Positions 1 to 10,549 of a DNA stretch of 64,000 bases are shown here, piece after piece (the stretch's first letter is position 1; every line of letters starts with the position of its first letter). Made by a program: the position numbers and the translations under genes. Origin of the DNA: Rhodothermales bacterium (lineage in GTDB: Bacteria; Bacteroidota; Rhodothermia; Rhodothermales; JAHQVL01); assembly GCA_041391505.1 (NCBI GenBank), contig JAWKNW010000001.1:186001-250000 (forward strand), in the 5' to 3' direction. The notes under the pieces were generated by a model. It was not told the origin of the DNA, searched no databases, and saw only the letters and a list, made by a program, of their open reading frames with translations.

Positions 1-948
1 GCCGGAGTACCTTTCCCCGGCACCTGGACATCGAGCGCGTGGATCGGCGCCCTGGATGACACACAGGCCCCTCGCCGCATCGCCACAGCGGCCGCCGGCG
101 GCGCTGACACGCTCGCCGGCACCCTGACCTCCGGTTCCTGGCCCGCCGCCGCGCTGCCGGCCTATGTCTTTGCCCCCCACGCATCCCTTACGTTAGGCCC
201 CGGCACGGCAACCGGCGCCTTCGTCCTGCGCGCCCCGGCCGATGCCGCCCCCGACGACCTCGACGACGCCATCCGCACCCAGTGGGTGGCCGCGCCGGCG
301 CTGGCCGAACAGCAGGCCCTTCGTTTTCTTGCCATCGACCTCGTGCCGGCTGCCGGCCGGTCGCTCCCGGTCCAGCTCGGGCTCGCGCTGTCGGCCACGA
401 GGCGCCACATCGAGCTGGGGCTCGATGCCGGATGGCCGATCGACACCGTGCTCGGCCGCATGCTGTTCACCGTCCCCACAGGCCGACTGTTCTTCCCCGA
501 ACTGGCCCGCCTGCGCGCCCTCCGCGCCACCGTCGATGTCCTTTTGCGTGCCTATCAGCCCGACCGCGCCGCCTGGCCGGCCCTCCACATCGTGGCTGAA
601 ACCGAACGCTGTACCGACGGGGACCCCTATGCGCACGCCCTCCGCACCACCCCCATGGCCCTCGCCGCCATTATAGGCGGATGCGACGCCCTGATCATCC
701 ACCCCGGAAGGGAAACGGATGCATCGCGTGATTCCGCCTGGGATCGACTCGCGCTCAACACCCACCACGTGCTGCGCTACGAGGCGCAGATCGGCCAGAC
801 GGCCGACGCCGCCGGCGGGGCCGGGTATGTGGAGCACCTGACGGACCAGATCGCCCGCAAGGCATGGCGCATTTTTCAGGCGATGGAACGGGACCGGCGC
901 GTGGCGCTTGGCCCCGAGTCCCTCGACCGGTACGACGAGGTGGCCTGA
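1..948 (+). CDS. mutA: Methylmalonyl-CoA mutase small subunit, 5' truncated by window edge
   Basis: Frame 1 is open from the first base to a TGA at 946-948, giving the last 315 residues; the N-terminal part lies outside the window. The sequence resembles the TIM-barrel part of the mutase small chain: it ends in the conserved [13 protein letters not shown] stretch followed by [18 protein letters not shown], the small-subunit version of the PAAGSYYIE motif. It forms a heterodimer with the large chain and has no active B12 site of its own. No cobalamin-binding domain follows the barrel, so this is a short version of the subunit. The stop lies two bases before the large-subunit ATG, so the two are cotranslated. 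Together they interconvert succinyl-CoA and methylmalonyl-CoA in propionate metabolism. Confidence 0.88.
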   Translation, partial: AGVPFPGTWTSSAWIGALDDTQAPRRIATAAAGGADTLAGTLTSGSWPAAALPAYVFAPHASLTLGPGTATGAFVLRAPADAAPDDLDDAIRTQWVAAPALAEQQALRFLAIDLVPAAGRSLPVQLGLALSATRRHIELGLDAGWPIDTVLGRMLFTVPTGRLFFPELARLRALRATVDVLLRAYQPDRAAWPALHIVAETERCTDGDPYAHALRTTPMALAAIIGGCDALIIHPGRETDASRDSAWDRLALNTHHVLRYEAQIGQTADAAGGAGYVEHLTDQIARKAWRIFQAMERDRRVALGPESLDRYDEVA

Positions 949-950
949 CC

Positions 951-3006
<2,056 letters not shown>

Positions 3007-3014
<8 letters not shown>

Positions 3015-4005
3015 CGTCGCGCCCGATATCGACGCGTTGTTCGCCGGCCTGCGCGCAGGCAGCCGGCTCGCCCTCGCCCGGGCGCTGACGCTGGTGGAAA
3101 GCACGCGGCCCGACCACGAGCGCGCGGCGGCGGCCCTGCTCGACCGCTGCCTTCCGCTTTGCGCTGGCGCCCCCCGCATCGGCGTCACCGGCGTTCCGGG
3201 CGCGGGCAAGAGCACCTTCATCGACGCCCTGGGCATGCAGCTGCTCGAACAGGGCCGGCGTGTCGGCGTGTGCGCGATCGACCCCTCCAGCAAACAGACG
3301 CACGGAAGCATCCTCGGCGACAAAACCCGCATGACCCGGCTCGCGGCCGACGAGCGCGCCTTCATCCGCCCGACACCAAACGCCGGCGCCTACGGCGGCG
3401 TCGCCTCCCGGACCCGCGAGGCACTCGTCCTGCTCGAGGCCGCCGGTTTTGATTTCCTGTTCGTCGAGACCGTGGGCGTGGGGCAGTCGGAAACCAGCGT
3501 GACGGATCTCGTCGACATGGTCCTGGTGCTCACCCTTACCGGCGCCGGCGACGCACTCCAGGGCATGAAACGCGGCGTGCTGGAGATCGCCGACGCGCTC
3601 ATCATCCACAAGGCGGACGGCGACAATCGGGTGCCGGCGCAGGTGCTACGCAAGGAGATGCAGCACGCACTCCACCTCTTTCAATCGCCCCGGCCGGAAT
3701 GGGAGCCGGCGGTGCTGACCGCCTCTTCCCAGACAGGAGAGGGACTGGACGCGCTCCGGTCTCTCATTGACGCATTCCTGGCGTCGCAACAGGCGGATGG
3801 GCACCTCGCCGCCCTGCGAGCCCGGCAAACACGATGCTGGCTGCACGAGCGCATCGCGGAGGGTGTGCAGCGGCAATGGAAGGAGCGGGCCGGCGTCGAG
3901 GAGCGACTCGGCGCGCTGGAAGCCGACGTCCAGGCCGCACGCCGCTCCGCCCCATCGGCCGCACTCGAAATCCTCGATCTCGTGGCTTCCGGGCGGCTCA
4001 TTTAA
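3007..4005 (+). CDS. meaB: MeaB/ArgK-family GTPase, methylmalonyl-CoA mutase chaperone
   Basis: 332 residues from the ATG at 3007, which overlaps the mutB stop (ATGGCTGA arrangement), so translation is coupled. The P-loop GVPGAGKST lies near residues 60-70. A switch region [19 protein letters not shown] follows, and the base-specificity loop reads HKADGDN instead of NKxD, as usual in this G3E GTPase subfamily. MeaB protects and reloads adenosylcobalamin in the mutase using GTP. The C-terminal part is helical and probably dimerises. The last three bases of the gene (TAA) lie inside the -35 element of a putative sigma-28-type promoter for the next gene. Confidence 0.95.
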
Positions 4006-4028
4006 GTCAGGCCATTCTCGGCCGATAT
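4002..4028 (+). promoter_or_regulatory. Putative sigma-28 (FliA-type) promoter upstream of subtilase
   Basis: TTAA at 4002-4005, then exactly 15 bases, then GCCGATAT at 4021-4028. This has the architecture of the flagellar sigma-28 promoter (TAAA-N15-GCCGATAA). The same layout, with the same spacing, precedes the flagellin (53487-53513) and the next gene (54423-54449). The start codon of the protease is 232 bases downstream, far longer than the 62-64 bases seen at the other two sites, so use of this site is less certain. Confidence 0.5.
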
Positions 4029-4260
4029 ACCCTTCACGTACTGTGCCCCGGGCCCACGGCGTCGCGATCGAGAGGCGGGTTTTCTCGGTTGCCTCTTTCC
4101 CTCGCGACGGCATGCCCCACCCGATTCTGCCCGGCAGGATCACGCCGGGGCCACAGCGCCTGGTTTTTTCGTCCCAGCTCTCTTTGCGTGCAGCGGAGCG
4201 TCCAGCTCCTGCGAAGATGCGGCGGCCGACTTTCGTTTCGACCACCCTACCGCCATTCGT

Positions 4261-5601
4261 ATGCACGCTACCCGACTCCCCCGCCCCTGGATCGCACTGT
4301 GCGTCCTGTTCGCGCTGTTCCTCAGCCCATCCCTGTTGCAGGGATGCGACGCGCTCATCGATGCCGAGCCCTCGCCGTCGCAACAACGCCTCGCGTTGCT
4401 TGGCGATAGCGGGACGCTGACCAAATTGTCGTTCGCGAACGAGCTGCTCGCCACCGACGCCGAATGGGTTTACCTCATCGTCGGCGTCAACGAGGACCAG
4501 GGCGATCTCGAAGCCTCCGGCGTGACGCGGCGCAAGCTGAACAGCTACGATGTGACGCGCCGCATCCTCACCAAATACGACGGCGACGCGGTGTTCAGGC
4601 TGGACCTGGGCTACACCCTGCAGGCCGTTTCGCTGGCCATACGACCTTCCGCCCTGCGCGACGTGCTGCGTGACCTGGAAAGCGATCCCGATGTGGCCTG
4701 GATTGAACCCGACCGGCTCCTCGCCGGCGACCCCGGCGCCTTCTCCAACATGGGCAGCCTCGGGCAGCAGGTCTCCTGGGGCGTCGCCCGGATGAACGCC
4801 CCCCGCAGGGACGCCTCGAAGGTCGACATCTTCGTCGTCGATTCCGGCATCAACGCCTCGACCGAGATCGCCCTGGCTTCGTCGACAGACTTCTCGATGT
4901 ATTATCTGGCGCGCGTTGCGGACGTTGTGAACCCGATCACGTCCCTGCTCGGACTCGCCTCGACGACCAACAACCTCCTGGCGGCCGATGTGCTGGGCCA
5001 CGGGACGCACATCGCCGGCACCATCGCCGCGCGCGACAACATGATGGGGGTGCGCGGCGTCGCGCCGGGGACTGCGCTCCATAACATGCGCGTGCTGGGG
5101 CCTGACGGTCAGACCGACATGTCGACCGTACTCAAGGCCATCGACGAAATCACGGCGCGCAAACAGGCGAACCCCGGGCGGCCGATGGTGGTGAACCTGA
5201 GCTTCGGCGCCGACTTCGGCTCCAGCGCCTACAACGTCCTGGACCGGGCCATCCAGCGCTCGATCGAGGCCGGCGTCGTGTACGTGATCGCGGCAGGAAA
5301 CGACGGCATCGACGTGGCCACCGTCACGCCGGCGCACGTCGCCGAAGCGATCACCGTAGGGGCCTACGACCAGAAAAGGCGGCCGGCCGACTTCTCAAAT
5401 CACGGCGCGGGCATCGACCTGATGGCGCCCGGCGTGGACATCGTCTCGGTGTCCCACCTCGCCTCCTGGAAACGCGTCGGCGGCAGCGGCACGTCCTATG
5501 CCGCGCCGCATGTCACGGCCCTGGCGGCGCACTACCTGAGCCAGCATCCCTCCGCCTCGCCGGCCGAGGTGCTGGAGGCGCTGCGCGCGTCGATGCCCTG
5601 A
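4261..5601 (+). CDS. Lipoprotein subtilisin-like (S8) serine protease
   Basis: 446 residues. The N-terminus is a lipoprotein signal with a hydrophobic core ending LSPSLLQGC; the lipobox cysteine is in the motif LLQGCDALI. A propeptide-like region (about residues 60-160) contains YDVTRRILTKYDGD and ends in DPDVAWIEPDRLL, typical of I9-type inhibitor propeptides. The catalytic triad is visible: Asp194 in VVDSG, His247 in LGHGTHIAGT, Ser412 in GSGTSYAAPH, with the oxyanion Asn347 in AAGNDG. It is therefore likely an active, membrane-anchored protease outside the inner membrane. A close paralogue with the same signal and propeptide layout is at 61336-62757. A sigma-28-like promoter lies upstream. 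Confidence 0.9.
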   Translation: MHATRLPRPWIALCVLFALFLSPSLLQGCDALIDAEPSPSQQRLALLGDSGTLTKLSFANELLATDAEWVYLIVGVNEDQGDLEASGVTRRKLNSYDVTRRILTKYDGDAVFRLDLGYTLQAVSLAIRPSALRDVLRDLESDPDVAWIEPDRLLAGDPGAFSNMGSLGQQVSWGVARMNAPRRDASKVDIFVVDSGINASTEIALASSTDFSMYYLARVADVVNPITSLLGLASTTNNLLAADVLGHGTHIAGTIAARDNMMGVRGVAPGTALHNMRVLGPDGQTDMSTVLKAIDEITARKQANPGRPMVVNLSFGADFGSSAYNVLDRAIQRSIEAGVVYVIAAGNDGIDVATVTPAHVAEAITVGAYDQKRRPADFSNHGAGIDLMAPGVDIVSVSHLASWKRVGGSGTSYAAPHVTALAAHYLSQHPSASPAEVLEALRASMP

Positions 5602-5613
5602 CCGCAAGGATGT

Positions 5614-5657
5614 CGATGGGGGATGCCTGATGGCGTGCACGCAGGCATCCCCCATCG
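5614..5657. terminator. Long perfect hairpin between convergent genes
   Basis: A 16-bp perfect stem (5614-5629 paired with 5642-5657) with a 12-base loop lies between the stop codons of the protease (+) and the secreted protein (-). It probably serves as a transcription barrier for both. There is no clear T-run, so the mechanism is uncertain. The arms read GGGGGATGCC and its complement, resembling the GGATGCA repeat family found elsewhere in the window. Confidence 0.6.
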
Positions 5658-5664
5658 CAACGTG

Positions 5665-6360
5665 CTATTTGCTCATCTTCAGGCCGGCGACCGACGCTTC
5701 CGTGTTGTGCCCGAAGCGAATGCCGTACAGCCCGTCCGTCGATTTCAGCTTGCCGGCTCCGACCACGTCGGCCTTGGCGTAGCTCGCCACGACGGCGCCG
5801 TTGATGGCGCATTCCACCTTATCGCCCTTGACGGACAACGAGATGGCCTGGGTCACGGCCGTGCCCTTGTCCGCCGCCTTGTTCACCGCGGCGTTGGCTT
5901 CCGGCCGGCGGCCGTTCATCTGGAACGGCTCGGGGCCGAATCCCCGCACGATGAACGAACCATTGCCGTACGCGGCGCAATACAGGAAGCTCGCCGAATC
6001 CGTCCCGAGGTCGTTTCCTCCGATGAACAACCCGTACGGATGCGGGTGATCGCCGCCAGCCATGTAGCCCGGCTCCTCGAACGTGGCCGAAATCGTGTAG
6101 TCGCCGCTGGCCTTGTTTTCGGGCTTCCAGTAGACGACGGAAGGCCCGGTCTTGACGTGCAGCATCTCGCCATGAGCCGAGAGGCTGGAATTTTCGAGCA
6201 TCTGTCCGTTTTTCGTCTCGTTGGCATCGATGGCGCCGGACCAGCCGGGAACCGAGATGCCGCCATTTTCAACAGCCTTTGATTGATCCTGGGCGGTGGC
6301 GGATAGCACGCCCGTCATGAGTAGAACGAGCGTACCGATTACGATTCGCGTGCGATGCAT
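5665..6360 (-). CDS. Secreted protein of unknown function, lectin-like beta-sandwich type
   Basis: 231 residues, starting at the ATG at 6360, which follows a strong ribosome site (CCAGGAGGAATCCCC). The signal peptide ends near VLSATAQ. The mature part is rich in Gly, Ser and aromatic residues and contains WSGAIDANE, YTISATFEEPGY, YGLFIGGND and LSVKGDKVECAINGAVV. This order resembles the concanavalin-like sandwich of DUF1080-type proteins, where a surface-exposed carbohydrate-binding or hydrolase fold is common. No catalytic residues can be assigned. It is convergent with the upstream protease and shares the hairpin between them. The function is unknown; periplasmic or surface location is inferred from the signal. 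Confidence 0.75.
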   Translation of the reverse strand: MHRTRIVIGTLVLLMTGVLSATAQDQSKAVENGGISVPGWSGAIDANETKNGQMLENSSLSAHGEMLHVKTGPSVVYWKPENKASGDYTISATFEEPGYMAGGDHPHPYGLFIGGNDLGTDSASFLYCAAYGNGSFIVRGFGPEPFQMNGRRPEANAAVNKAADKGTAVTQAISLSVKGDKVECAINGAVVASYAKADVVGAGKLKSTDGLYGIRFGHNTEASVAGLKMSK

Positions 6361-6500
6361 GGGGATTCCTCCTGGTGAGATAGTAGCGAACTCAAAGATA
6401 ATGGCCGGGTAGGCGACAGGCAATGGCTGTCCGTGGGCCGGCGGGACCTCGCACGCCGGCCCAAGCGTATGCCGGCGTAGTCTTTCCGTACGCGCGCACC

Positions 6501-7652
6501 ATGCCGGCCGTTTCCGACGCTTCATTTTTTGCCGATCTCCCCGTCCATTCCATCGCGCTCAGCGACCTGCTGGGACACGAGGCGTTGTTCATGGAGATAC
6601 CTGCCGGGTGGCACGTCGTCGTGACCGACATCAAGAACTCGACGCGGGCCCACCGCGCCGGCCGCCACGAAGAGATCAACCTGATCGCCGCGGGAAGCAT
6701 CATCGCCACCCTCAACCTCGCCCGGCGGGAGCGCCTCGCCATTCCCTTCTTTTTCGGCGGGGACGGCGCCTCGATGATCGTCCCCGAAGGCCTCCTCGCC
6801 CCCGTCCTCGGCGCGCTGAGCACCCACCGCACCCAGACCATGGAATCGTTCGGGCTGGATTTGCGCGTGGGTTCGTCGTCCGTCGCCTCCCTGTACGAGG
6901 CCGGTCATCCGCTGCGTATCGCCCGCCTCGCCCTCACCGGCCGCTACGCCATCCCCATCCTGCTCGGCACCGGTCTGTCGGAAGCCGAACGCCGCGTCAA
7001 ACAGGCCGACGAGGGCCTGGCGGCCTCCAACTTCGACGACGCGCTCGACCTGAGCGGGATGGAATGCCGGTGGGACCGCATCGAGCCGGCCCACGCGGCG
7101 CACGAGATCGTTTGCCTGCTGGTGAACGCCGGCGCCGGCCGGTCCCAGGCCGCGGCGTTCCGGGCCGTCGTGGAGCTCATCGATCGGGTGTACGGATCCC
7201 CCGAGGCCCGCAACCCGGTTTCCACCTCGCGGTTACGGCTGGATCCCGGCTTCCAGAAAATTGCCCTCGAAACGCGCGTCCGGCTCGGGCGGCTCAGCCT
7301 CTCCCACCTGGTCTCCAACTGGGCGCTCACACAGGGGAGCCGGATCGGCTATTTTGCGCGGGAAGCCGGACGCAGCTACAAACAGGCGCTGGTCGAACAG
7401 ACCGATACGTTGGTGATCGATGGGCGCATCAACACGGTCATCGCCGGCACCGCCGCGCAACGTGCCGCGCTCGACGCCGGCCTTGCGGACATGGAGGCCG
7501 CCGGCGAAATCGCGTACGGACTTTTCGTGTGCCGCGAATCGATCATGTCCTGCTACATCACCGACCGCAGCGACCGGCACATCCATTTTGTCGACGGGTC
7601 GGACGGCGGCTACACCATGGCCGCGACGCTGCTCAAGGGCAAGCGGCGATAA
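6501..7652 (+). CDS. DUF3095-family protein
   Basis: 383 residues from the ATG at 6501 (MPAVSDASFFADLPV); the upstream in-frame ATG at 6423 would add a proline-rich stretch unlike the family. It matches the general layout of DUF3095 proteins: FFADLPVHS at the N-terminus, VVVTDIKNSTRA, then AIPFFFGGDGASMIVP and LRVGSSSVASLYEAG. The VVTDIKxST and FFxGGDGxS motifs recall nucleotide cyclase class III core strands, so a cyclase-like fold is possible. Cytoplasmic; no signal peptide or membrane segment. Biochemical role unknown. It is convergent with the coiled-coil operon, with 11 bases between stops. Confidence 0.85.
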   Translation: MPAVSDASFFADLPVHSIALSDLLGHEALFMEIPAGWHVVVTDIKNSTRAHRAGRHEEINLIAAGSIIATLNLARRERLAIPFFFGGDGASMIVPEGLLAPVLGALSTHRTQTMESFGLDLRVGSSSVASLYEAGHPLRIARLALTGRYAIPILLGTGLSEAERRVKQADEGLAASNFDDALDLSGMECRWDRIEPAHAAHEIVCLLVNAGAGRSQAAAFRAVVELIDRVYGSPEARNPVSTSRLRLDPGFQKIALETRVRLGRLSLSHLVSNWALTQGSRIGYFAREAGRSYKQALVEQTDTLVIDGRINTVIAGTAAQRAALDAGLADMEAAGEIAYGLFVCRESIMSCYITDRSDRHIHFVDGSDGGYTMAATLLKGKRR

Positions 7653-7663
7653 ACGCCTCTCCG

Positions 7664-8230
7664 CTACTGGGAGGCCAGCGCAATCAGCGACGCGAGCGAA
7701 AAACCCACTGCGCCACCCAGCATGCCGATGTAGATATTGCGCACCTGCCGGCCGCGCAGACTTTTTTCGGTCAACTCCACCGACTGCGTCAACTGTTCGT
7801 TCAGGTAGTCGATCTGTTCGAGTAGTTGCCGGTTCGCCGACGCGTGTGCCTCTACCCGCATCTCCTGCAAGCTGATGATCTCTTCGAGCTTCGCCAGCTT
7901 CACGGCCTGGATCGAATCCACCCGCTGCCACTCGTGGTCGCGCTCCGCATAAAGCGCCTTCTGTTTTTCGAGATCGCGCACGATCGCCACGCCGGCGCTG
8001 AATACGGCCGCCTTCACGACCACGACCGGGTAATCGATGATCGGCATCCTGCCGTAGAGATCCCTCAGACTCGTGCTGTCGGGCACCGAAATGTAGTTGA
8101 CATCGAGCGGCGCCCCGTCCGGCGGACTGAACTGGACGGAGGACCCTCTGAACTGGGCGTTCGCGGCGGGCGCCAGGCCGGCGAGGCAGAAAAGGACGAG
8201 AAAAACGCGGATGTTCATGACGGAACTCAT
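7664..8230 (-). CDS. Exported coiled-coil protein with C-terminal membrane segment
   Basis: 188 residues from the ATG at 8230 (an alternative ATG at 8218 gives MNIRVFLVLF). A signal peptide ends near PAANAQ. A long polar helical region (about residues 85-160, with QRVDSIQAVKLAKLEEI and YLNEQLTQSVELTEK) is likely coiled coil, and a hydrophobic stretch IGMLGGAVGFSLASLIA at the C-terminus may anchor it. Last gene of a four-gene minus-strand cluster; 19 bases separate it from the upstream member. No known family recognised. By position it works with the three membrane-anchored coiled-coil proteins before it. Confidence 0.72.
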   Translation of the reverse strand: MSSVMNIRVFLVLFCLAGLAPAANAQFRGSSVQFSPPDGAPLDVNYISVPDSTSLRDLYGRMPIIDYPVVVVKAAVFSAGVAIVRDLEKQKALYAERDHEWQRVDSIQAVKLAKLEEIISLQEMRVEAHASANRQLLEQIDYLNEQLTQSVELTEKSLRGRQVRNIYIGMLGGAVGFSLASLIALASQ

Positions 8231-8249
8231 TCGAGGTGGGATTGGGGCA

Positions 8250-8642
8250 TCACTGACCGGCCGGCTCGACGACGACGGCCGGTTCGGCCACGGAAAAAGC
8301 GCCTGACGGCTGGATGGCGGCCATGCTGCTGTCGATGCCGCTCTGCAGCGCCGTCAGCTCCTGGCCGAAGGATTCGATCTGCTCCACACTGTACGCTTTT
8401 TTGTCGTCCAGCCGATCAATGTACGTCCGCGCGCTGGCGATGCGGTTCAGGAGCAGGCTGTCCTTTTCGGCCGTGACCCGGTTGATCTCGGCCACGGTCG
8501 CGACGATCTCGTCCTGCCGCTGCCGGATGGCGTCGAGTTCGCGCTTGATCTCCTGCTTCCGCGCGCCTTCGCCGCGCACGTAGATCCCGGAGAAGAAGAC
8601 GCCGACGACCAGGGCGATGATGCTGATGTAGTTCGTGTTCAT
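8250..8642 (-). CDS. Membrane-anchored coiled-coil protein, paralogue of the CHAP protein N-terminus
   Basis: 130 residues. The N-terminal membrane segment SIIALVVGVFFSGIYV is followed by RGEGARKQEIKRELDAIR and a heptad-rich helix to about residue 110. Residues 6-72 align without gaps to the N-terminus of the CHAP protein at 9095-10102 (SLIALVVAVFFAGIYFRGES), so the two arose by duplication. There is no enzymatic domain. The start at 8642 lies three bases after the stop of the preceding gene, so the two are cotranslated. Likely an inner-membrane partner that oligomerises with its paralogues; function unknown. Confidence 0.78.
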   Translation of the reverse strand: MNTNYISIIALVVGVFFSGIYVRGEGARKQEIKRELDAIRQRQDEIVATVAEINRVTAEKDSLLLNRIASARTYIDRLDDKKAYSVEQIESFGQELTALQSGIDSSMAAIQPSGAFSVAEPAVVVEPAGQ

Positions 8643-8645
8643 CGT

Positions 8646-9035
8646 TCAGTTGCCGCGAATGTGGAAGCCCGGGATGTCCTGGATGGCCTGGTAGCCCGCC
8701 GGCCGCCGGGTGGCCTGTCTGATCTGCTGATCCGCCGACGCCTTGGCCCTGCGCGCCTCCGTTTCCTCGGCAGAGAGGGCCGCCAGTTCGCCGTACGTCT
8801 TCTCGATCTCCTGCACCAGCTGCCGATCCTGGGCTTCGAGCTGCGCCGTGATCTGGTGCACCCGCTCCATCGTCGATGCCGTCTGCGCCTCGATGTCGCG
8901 CAGCTGCTCGCGGATCTCTTCCTTGCGGACTTGCTCGCCCTTGAGCATGGAGCCCGCGCAAAACACCGAAAGCATCAGCGCGCCGATGCTCACGTAGCCG
9001 GCGTTCGCTCCGAGAAAGGCGAGGATGGCTTGCAT
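8646..9035 (-). CDS. Membrane-anchored coiled-coil protein, second paralogue
   Basis: 129 residues. A hydrophobic segment YVSIGALMLSVFCAGSML (about residues 14-31) is followed by KGEQVRKEEIREQLRDI and a long charged helix. It is the most divergent of the three related proteins but keeps the pattern membrane segment, GE.xRKxEI, coiled coil. The C-terminus GYQAIQDIPGFHIRGN is non-helical. It is 59 bases downstream of the CHAP gene, separated by GGTTAC repeats, and nearly touches the next gene. Function unknown; probably part of the same membrane assembly. Confidence 0.75.
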   Translation of the reverse strand: MQAILAFLGANAGYVSIGALMLSVFCAGSMLKGEQVRKEEIREQLRDIEAQTASTMERVHQITAQLEAQDRQLVQEIEKTYGELAALSAEETEARRAKASADQQIRQATRRPAGYQAIQDIPGFHIRGN

Positions 9036-9041
9036 AGGGAT

Positions 9042-9090
9042 GGTTGGCAGGTTACGGGTGGCAGGTTACAGGTTACGGGTGGGCGGCCGG
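9042..9090. repeat. Short tandem GGTTAC-type repeats between operon genes
   Basis: Near-repeats of GGCAGGTTACGGGT (9047-9060, 9061-9080) fill the gap between the CHAP gene and its downstream partner. They resemble the AGGTTGC/AGGTTAC repeats at 58534-58568. Role unknown. Confidence 0.6.
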
Positions 9091-9094
9091 GGGC

Positions 9095-10102
9095 TCAGGG
9101 GGCATACCGAACCGGCGTAAAGTGGGTGATCCGGAAGGCGCTGCCGGGCGAAAGCATCCGCTTGCGCAGGTAGACGCCGCCGCCGTCGCGCTGGTCGCCG
9201 CCCTGGCCCGGACTCGTGTTGCCCTCGATCGTCGTACCGCCCTGGCCGGCCCACTCCACGACGAAACCGACATGGCCCGACGTATCGGAAGGGTCGCGTT
9301 TCGCCTTCCACACGACGATCGTCCCGGGCGGAATTTCCACCGTCCCCCGCTGTACGAGCCGGGCTTCGATGCTTTCCCGCGTGACAAAGTCGCGGGCCCG
9401 CGCCGAACGCACCCTGGGCGCGTCGACGTTCGGTGCGCTATTCAACGCGAAGGACACGAACGCGGCGCAATACGGATAGCTGTGCCACGCGCCATAACGA
9501 TCCTTGCTGGGGGCCAGGTTGACCGCGGCGAGAAACGTCTCCACCTCCGTACCCCGGTTGGAATCCTTCGGGCGCTCCGTCACTCCCACGTACGTGCGGG
9601 CGGTCTCCAGATGGACCAGCGACCCGACGGGACGCGTGTCGAGCGTCATCAGGGTATCGCCCACGTGGATGGCAATGGGGTTGTTGGGGATGGAATCCTC
9701 CGGCGTGATGTCCGGATCGATCGCCACCGAATGGAGACTCACGGGCGAAATCGAGAAGGCGCCGGCGTCGCGGATCAGCTGGATGTTCTGGAGGATATCC
9801 GCCTGGAGGACCAGGATCTCCGCTCCGAGCGAATCCAGCCGGGCGCGAACCACCTTCTCCTCGCGTTTCAGCAGCTCGATGTCCACCCGCGCGCTGTCGA
9901 TGCGCGCGCGGAACAGGCTGTCCTTGCGCGCGGCAACCCGACTGATATCGCCGATGACCGCATTGATCTCGACCTGGCGCGCGCGGATGGCGTCCAGCTC
10001 GCGCTCGATCTCTTTCTTGCGCGCGGATTCACCCCGGAAGTAAATGCCGGCGAAAAAAACCGCGACGACCAGCGCGATCAGGCTGATGGAATGGCTGCCC
10101 AT
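9095..10102 (-). CDS. Membrane-anchored coiled-coil protein with CHAP/NlpC-type peptidase domain
   Basis: 335 residues, start at the ATG at 10102 after a GGGAGCGAG ribosome site. Residues 7-22 are a membrane segment, 23-110 a coiled coil, 111-180 a Pro/Asp-rich linker, and 185-335 a cysteine peptidase-like domain. That domain shows Cys212 in YPYCAAFVSFAL, a PPGTIVVWK strand, His277 in SGHVGFVVEW and Asn295 in IEGNTSPG, matching the Cys-His-polar layout of CHAP domains (the PWCAAFVNW group). Such domains are usually amidases or endopeptidases acting on peptidoglycan. The topology predicts that the peptidase faces the periplasm. It leads three smaller proteins with similar membrane and coil architecture. 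Confidence 0.82.
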   Translation of the reverse strand: MGSHSISLIALVVAVFFAGIYFRGESARKKEIERELDAIRARQVEINAVIGDISRVAARKDSLFRARIDSARVDIELLKREEKVVRARLDSLGAEILVLQADILQNIQLIRDAGAFSISPVSLHSVAIDPDITPEDSIPNNPIAIHVGDTLMTLDTRPVGSLVHLETARTYVGVTERPKDSNRGTEVETFLAAVNLAPSKDRYGAWHSYPYCAAFVSFALNSAPNVDAPRVRSARARDFVTRESIEARLVQRGTVEIPPGTIVVWKAKRDPSDTSGHVGFVVEWAGQGGTTIEGNTSPGQGGDQRDGGGVYLRKRMLSPGSAFRITHFTPVRYAP

Positions 10103-10123
10103 GAATCTCGCTCCCGGTACCGC

Positions 10124-10549
10124 TCAGGCTTCGAGCGTGGCATCCATCGTGATGGCGGCATTCAGCACGCGCGAAACCGGGCAGCCGGCTTTCGCATTAC
10201 CGGCGGCGGTCGCGAAGGCTTCCTCGGTAGCGCCCGGGACCCTGGCGCTGACCGTCAGATGGATCGCCGTGATCGTAAACCCGGCGTCCGTCTTCTCGAG
10301 CGTCAAGGCGGCGGTCGTCGCGATACGTTCGGCGGTGAGGCCGGCCGCGCCGAGCTGACCGGAGAGCGCCATCGAAAAACAGCCGGCGTGCGCCGCGGCG
10401 ATCAACTCTTCCGGGTTCGTCCCGATGCCGTCTTCGAAACGGGTGCTGAACGAATACTGGGTGTCCTTGAGGACGCCGCTGGCCGTCGATACCGTTCCTT
10501 TGCCGTCCTTGAGGCCGCCGGTCCATACGGCCGATCCATTACGTTTCAT
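10124..10549 (-). CDS. OsmC/Ohr-family peroxiredoxin-like protein
   Basis: 141 residues from the ATG at 10549. Conserved OsmC features: N-terminal KGTVSTASGVLKDTQYSF, then NPEELIAAAHAGCFSMALS with the first redox cysteine, and AKAGCPVSRVL with the second. The family reduces organic hydroperoxides through this cysteine pair. It is shorter and simpler than Ohr but keeps both cysteines. The next gene on the strand (the CHAP protein) starts 21 bases downstream, so they may share a transcript, although a functional link is not evident. A second, more distant OsmC relative is at 42995-43429. Confidence 0.92.
   Translation of the reverse strand: MKRNGSAVWTGGLKDGKGTVSTASGVLKDTQYSFSTRFEDGIGTNPEELIAAAHAGCFSMALSGQLGAAGLTAERIATTAALTLEKTDAGFTITAIHLTVSARVPGATEEAFATAAGNAKAGCPVSRVLNAAITMDATLEA

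Noticed and set aside
864..950. Upstream extension of the mutase large subunit from an ATG at 864
   Set aside because: It would overlap the mutA coding end by 85 bases and adds a basic, low-complexity leader; the ATG at 951 follows the mutA stop directly.
7664..10102. Prophage lysis cassette (endolysin, holin, spanins)
   Set aside because: No phage structural, replication or integrase genes are near, base composition is that of the core genome, and the membrane proteins share a coiled-coil plan unlike holins.
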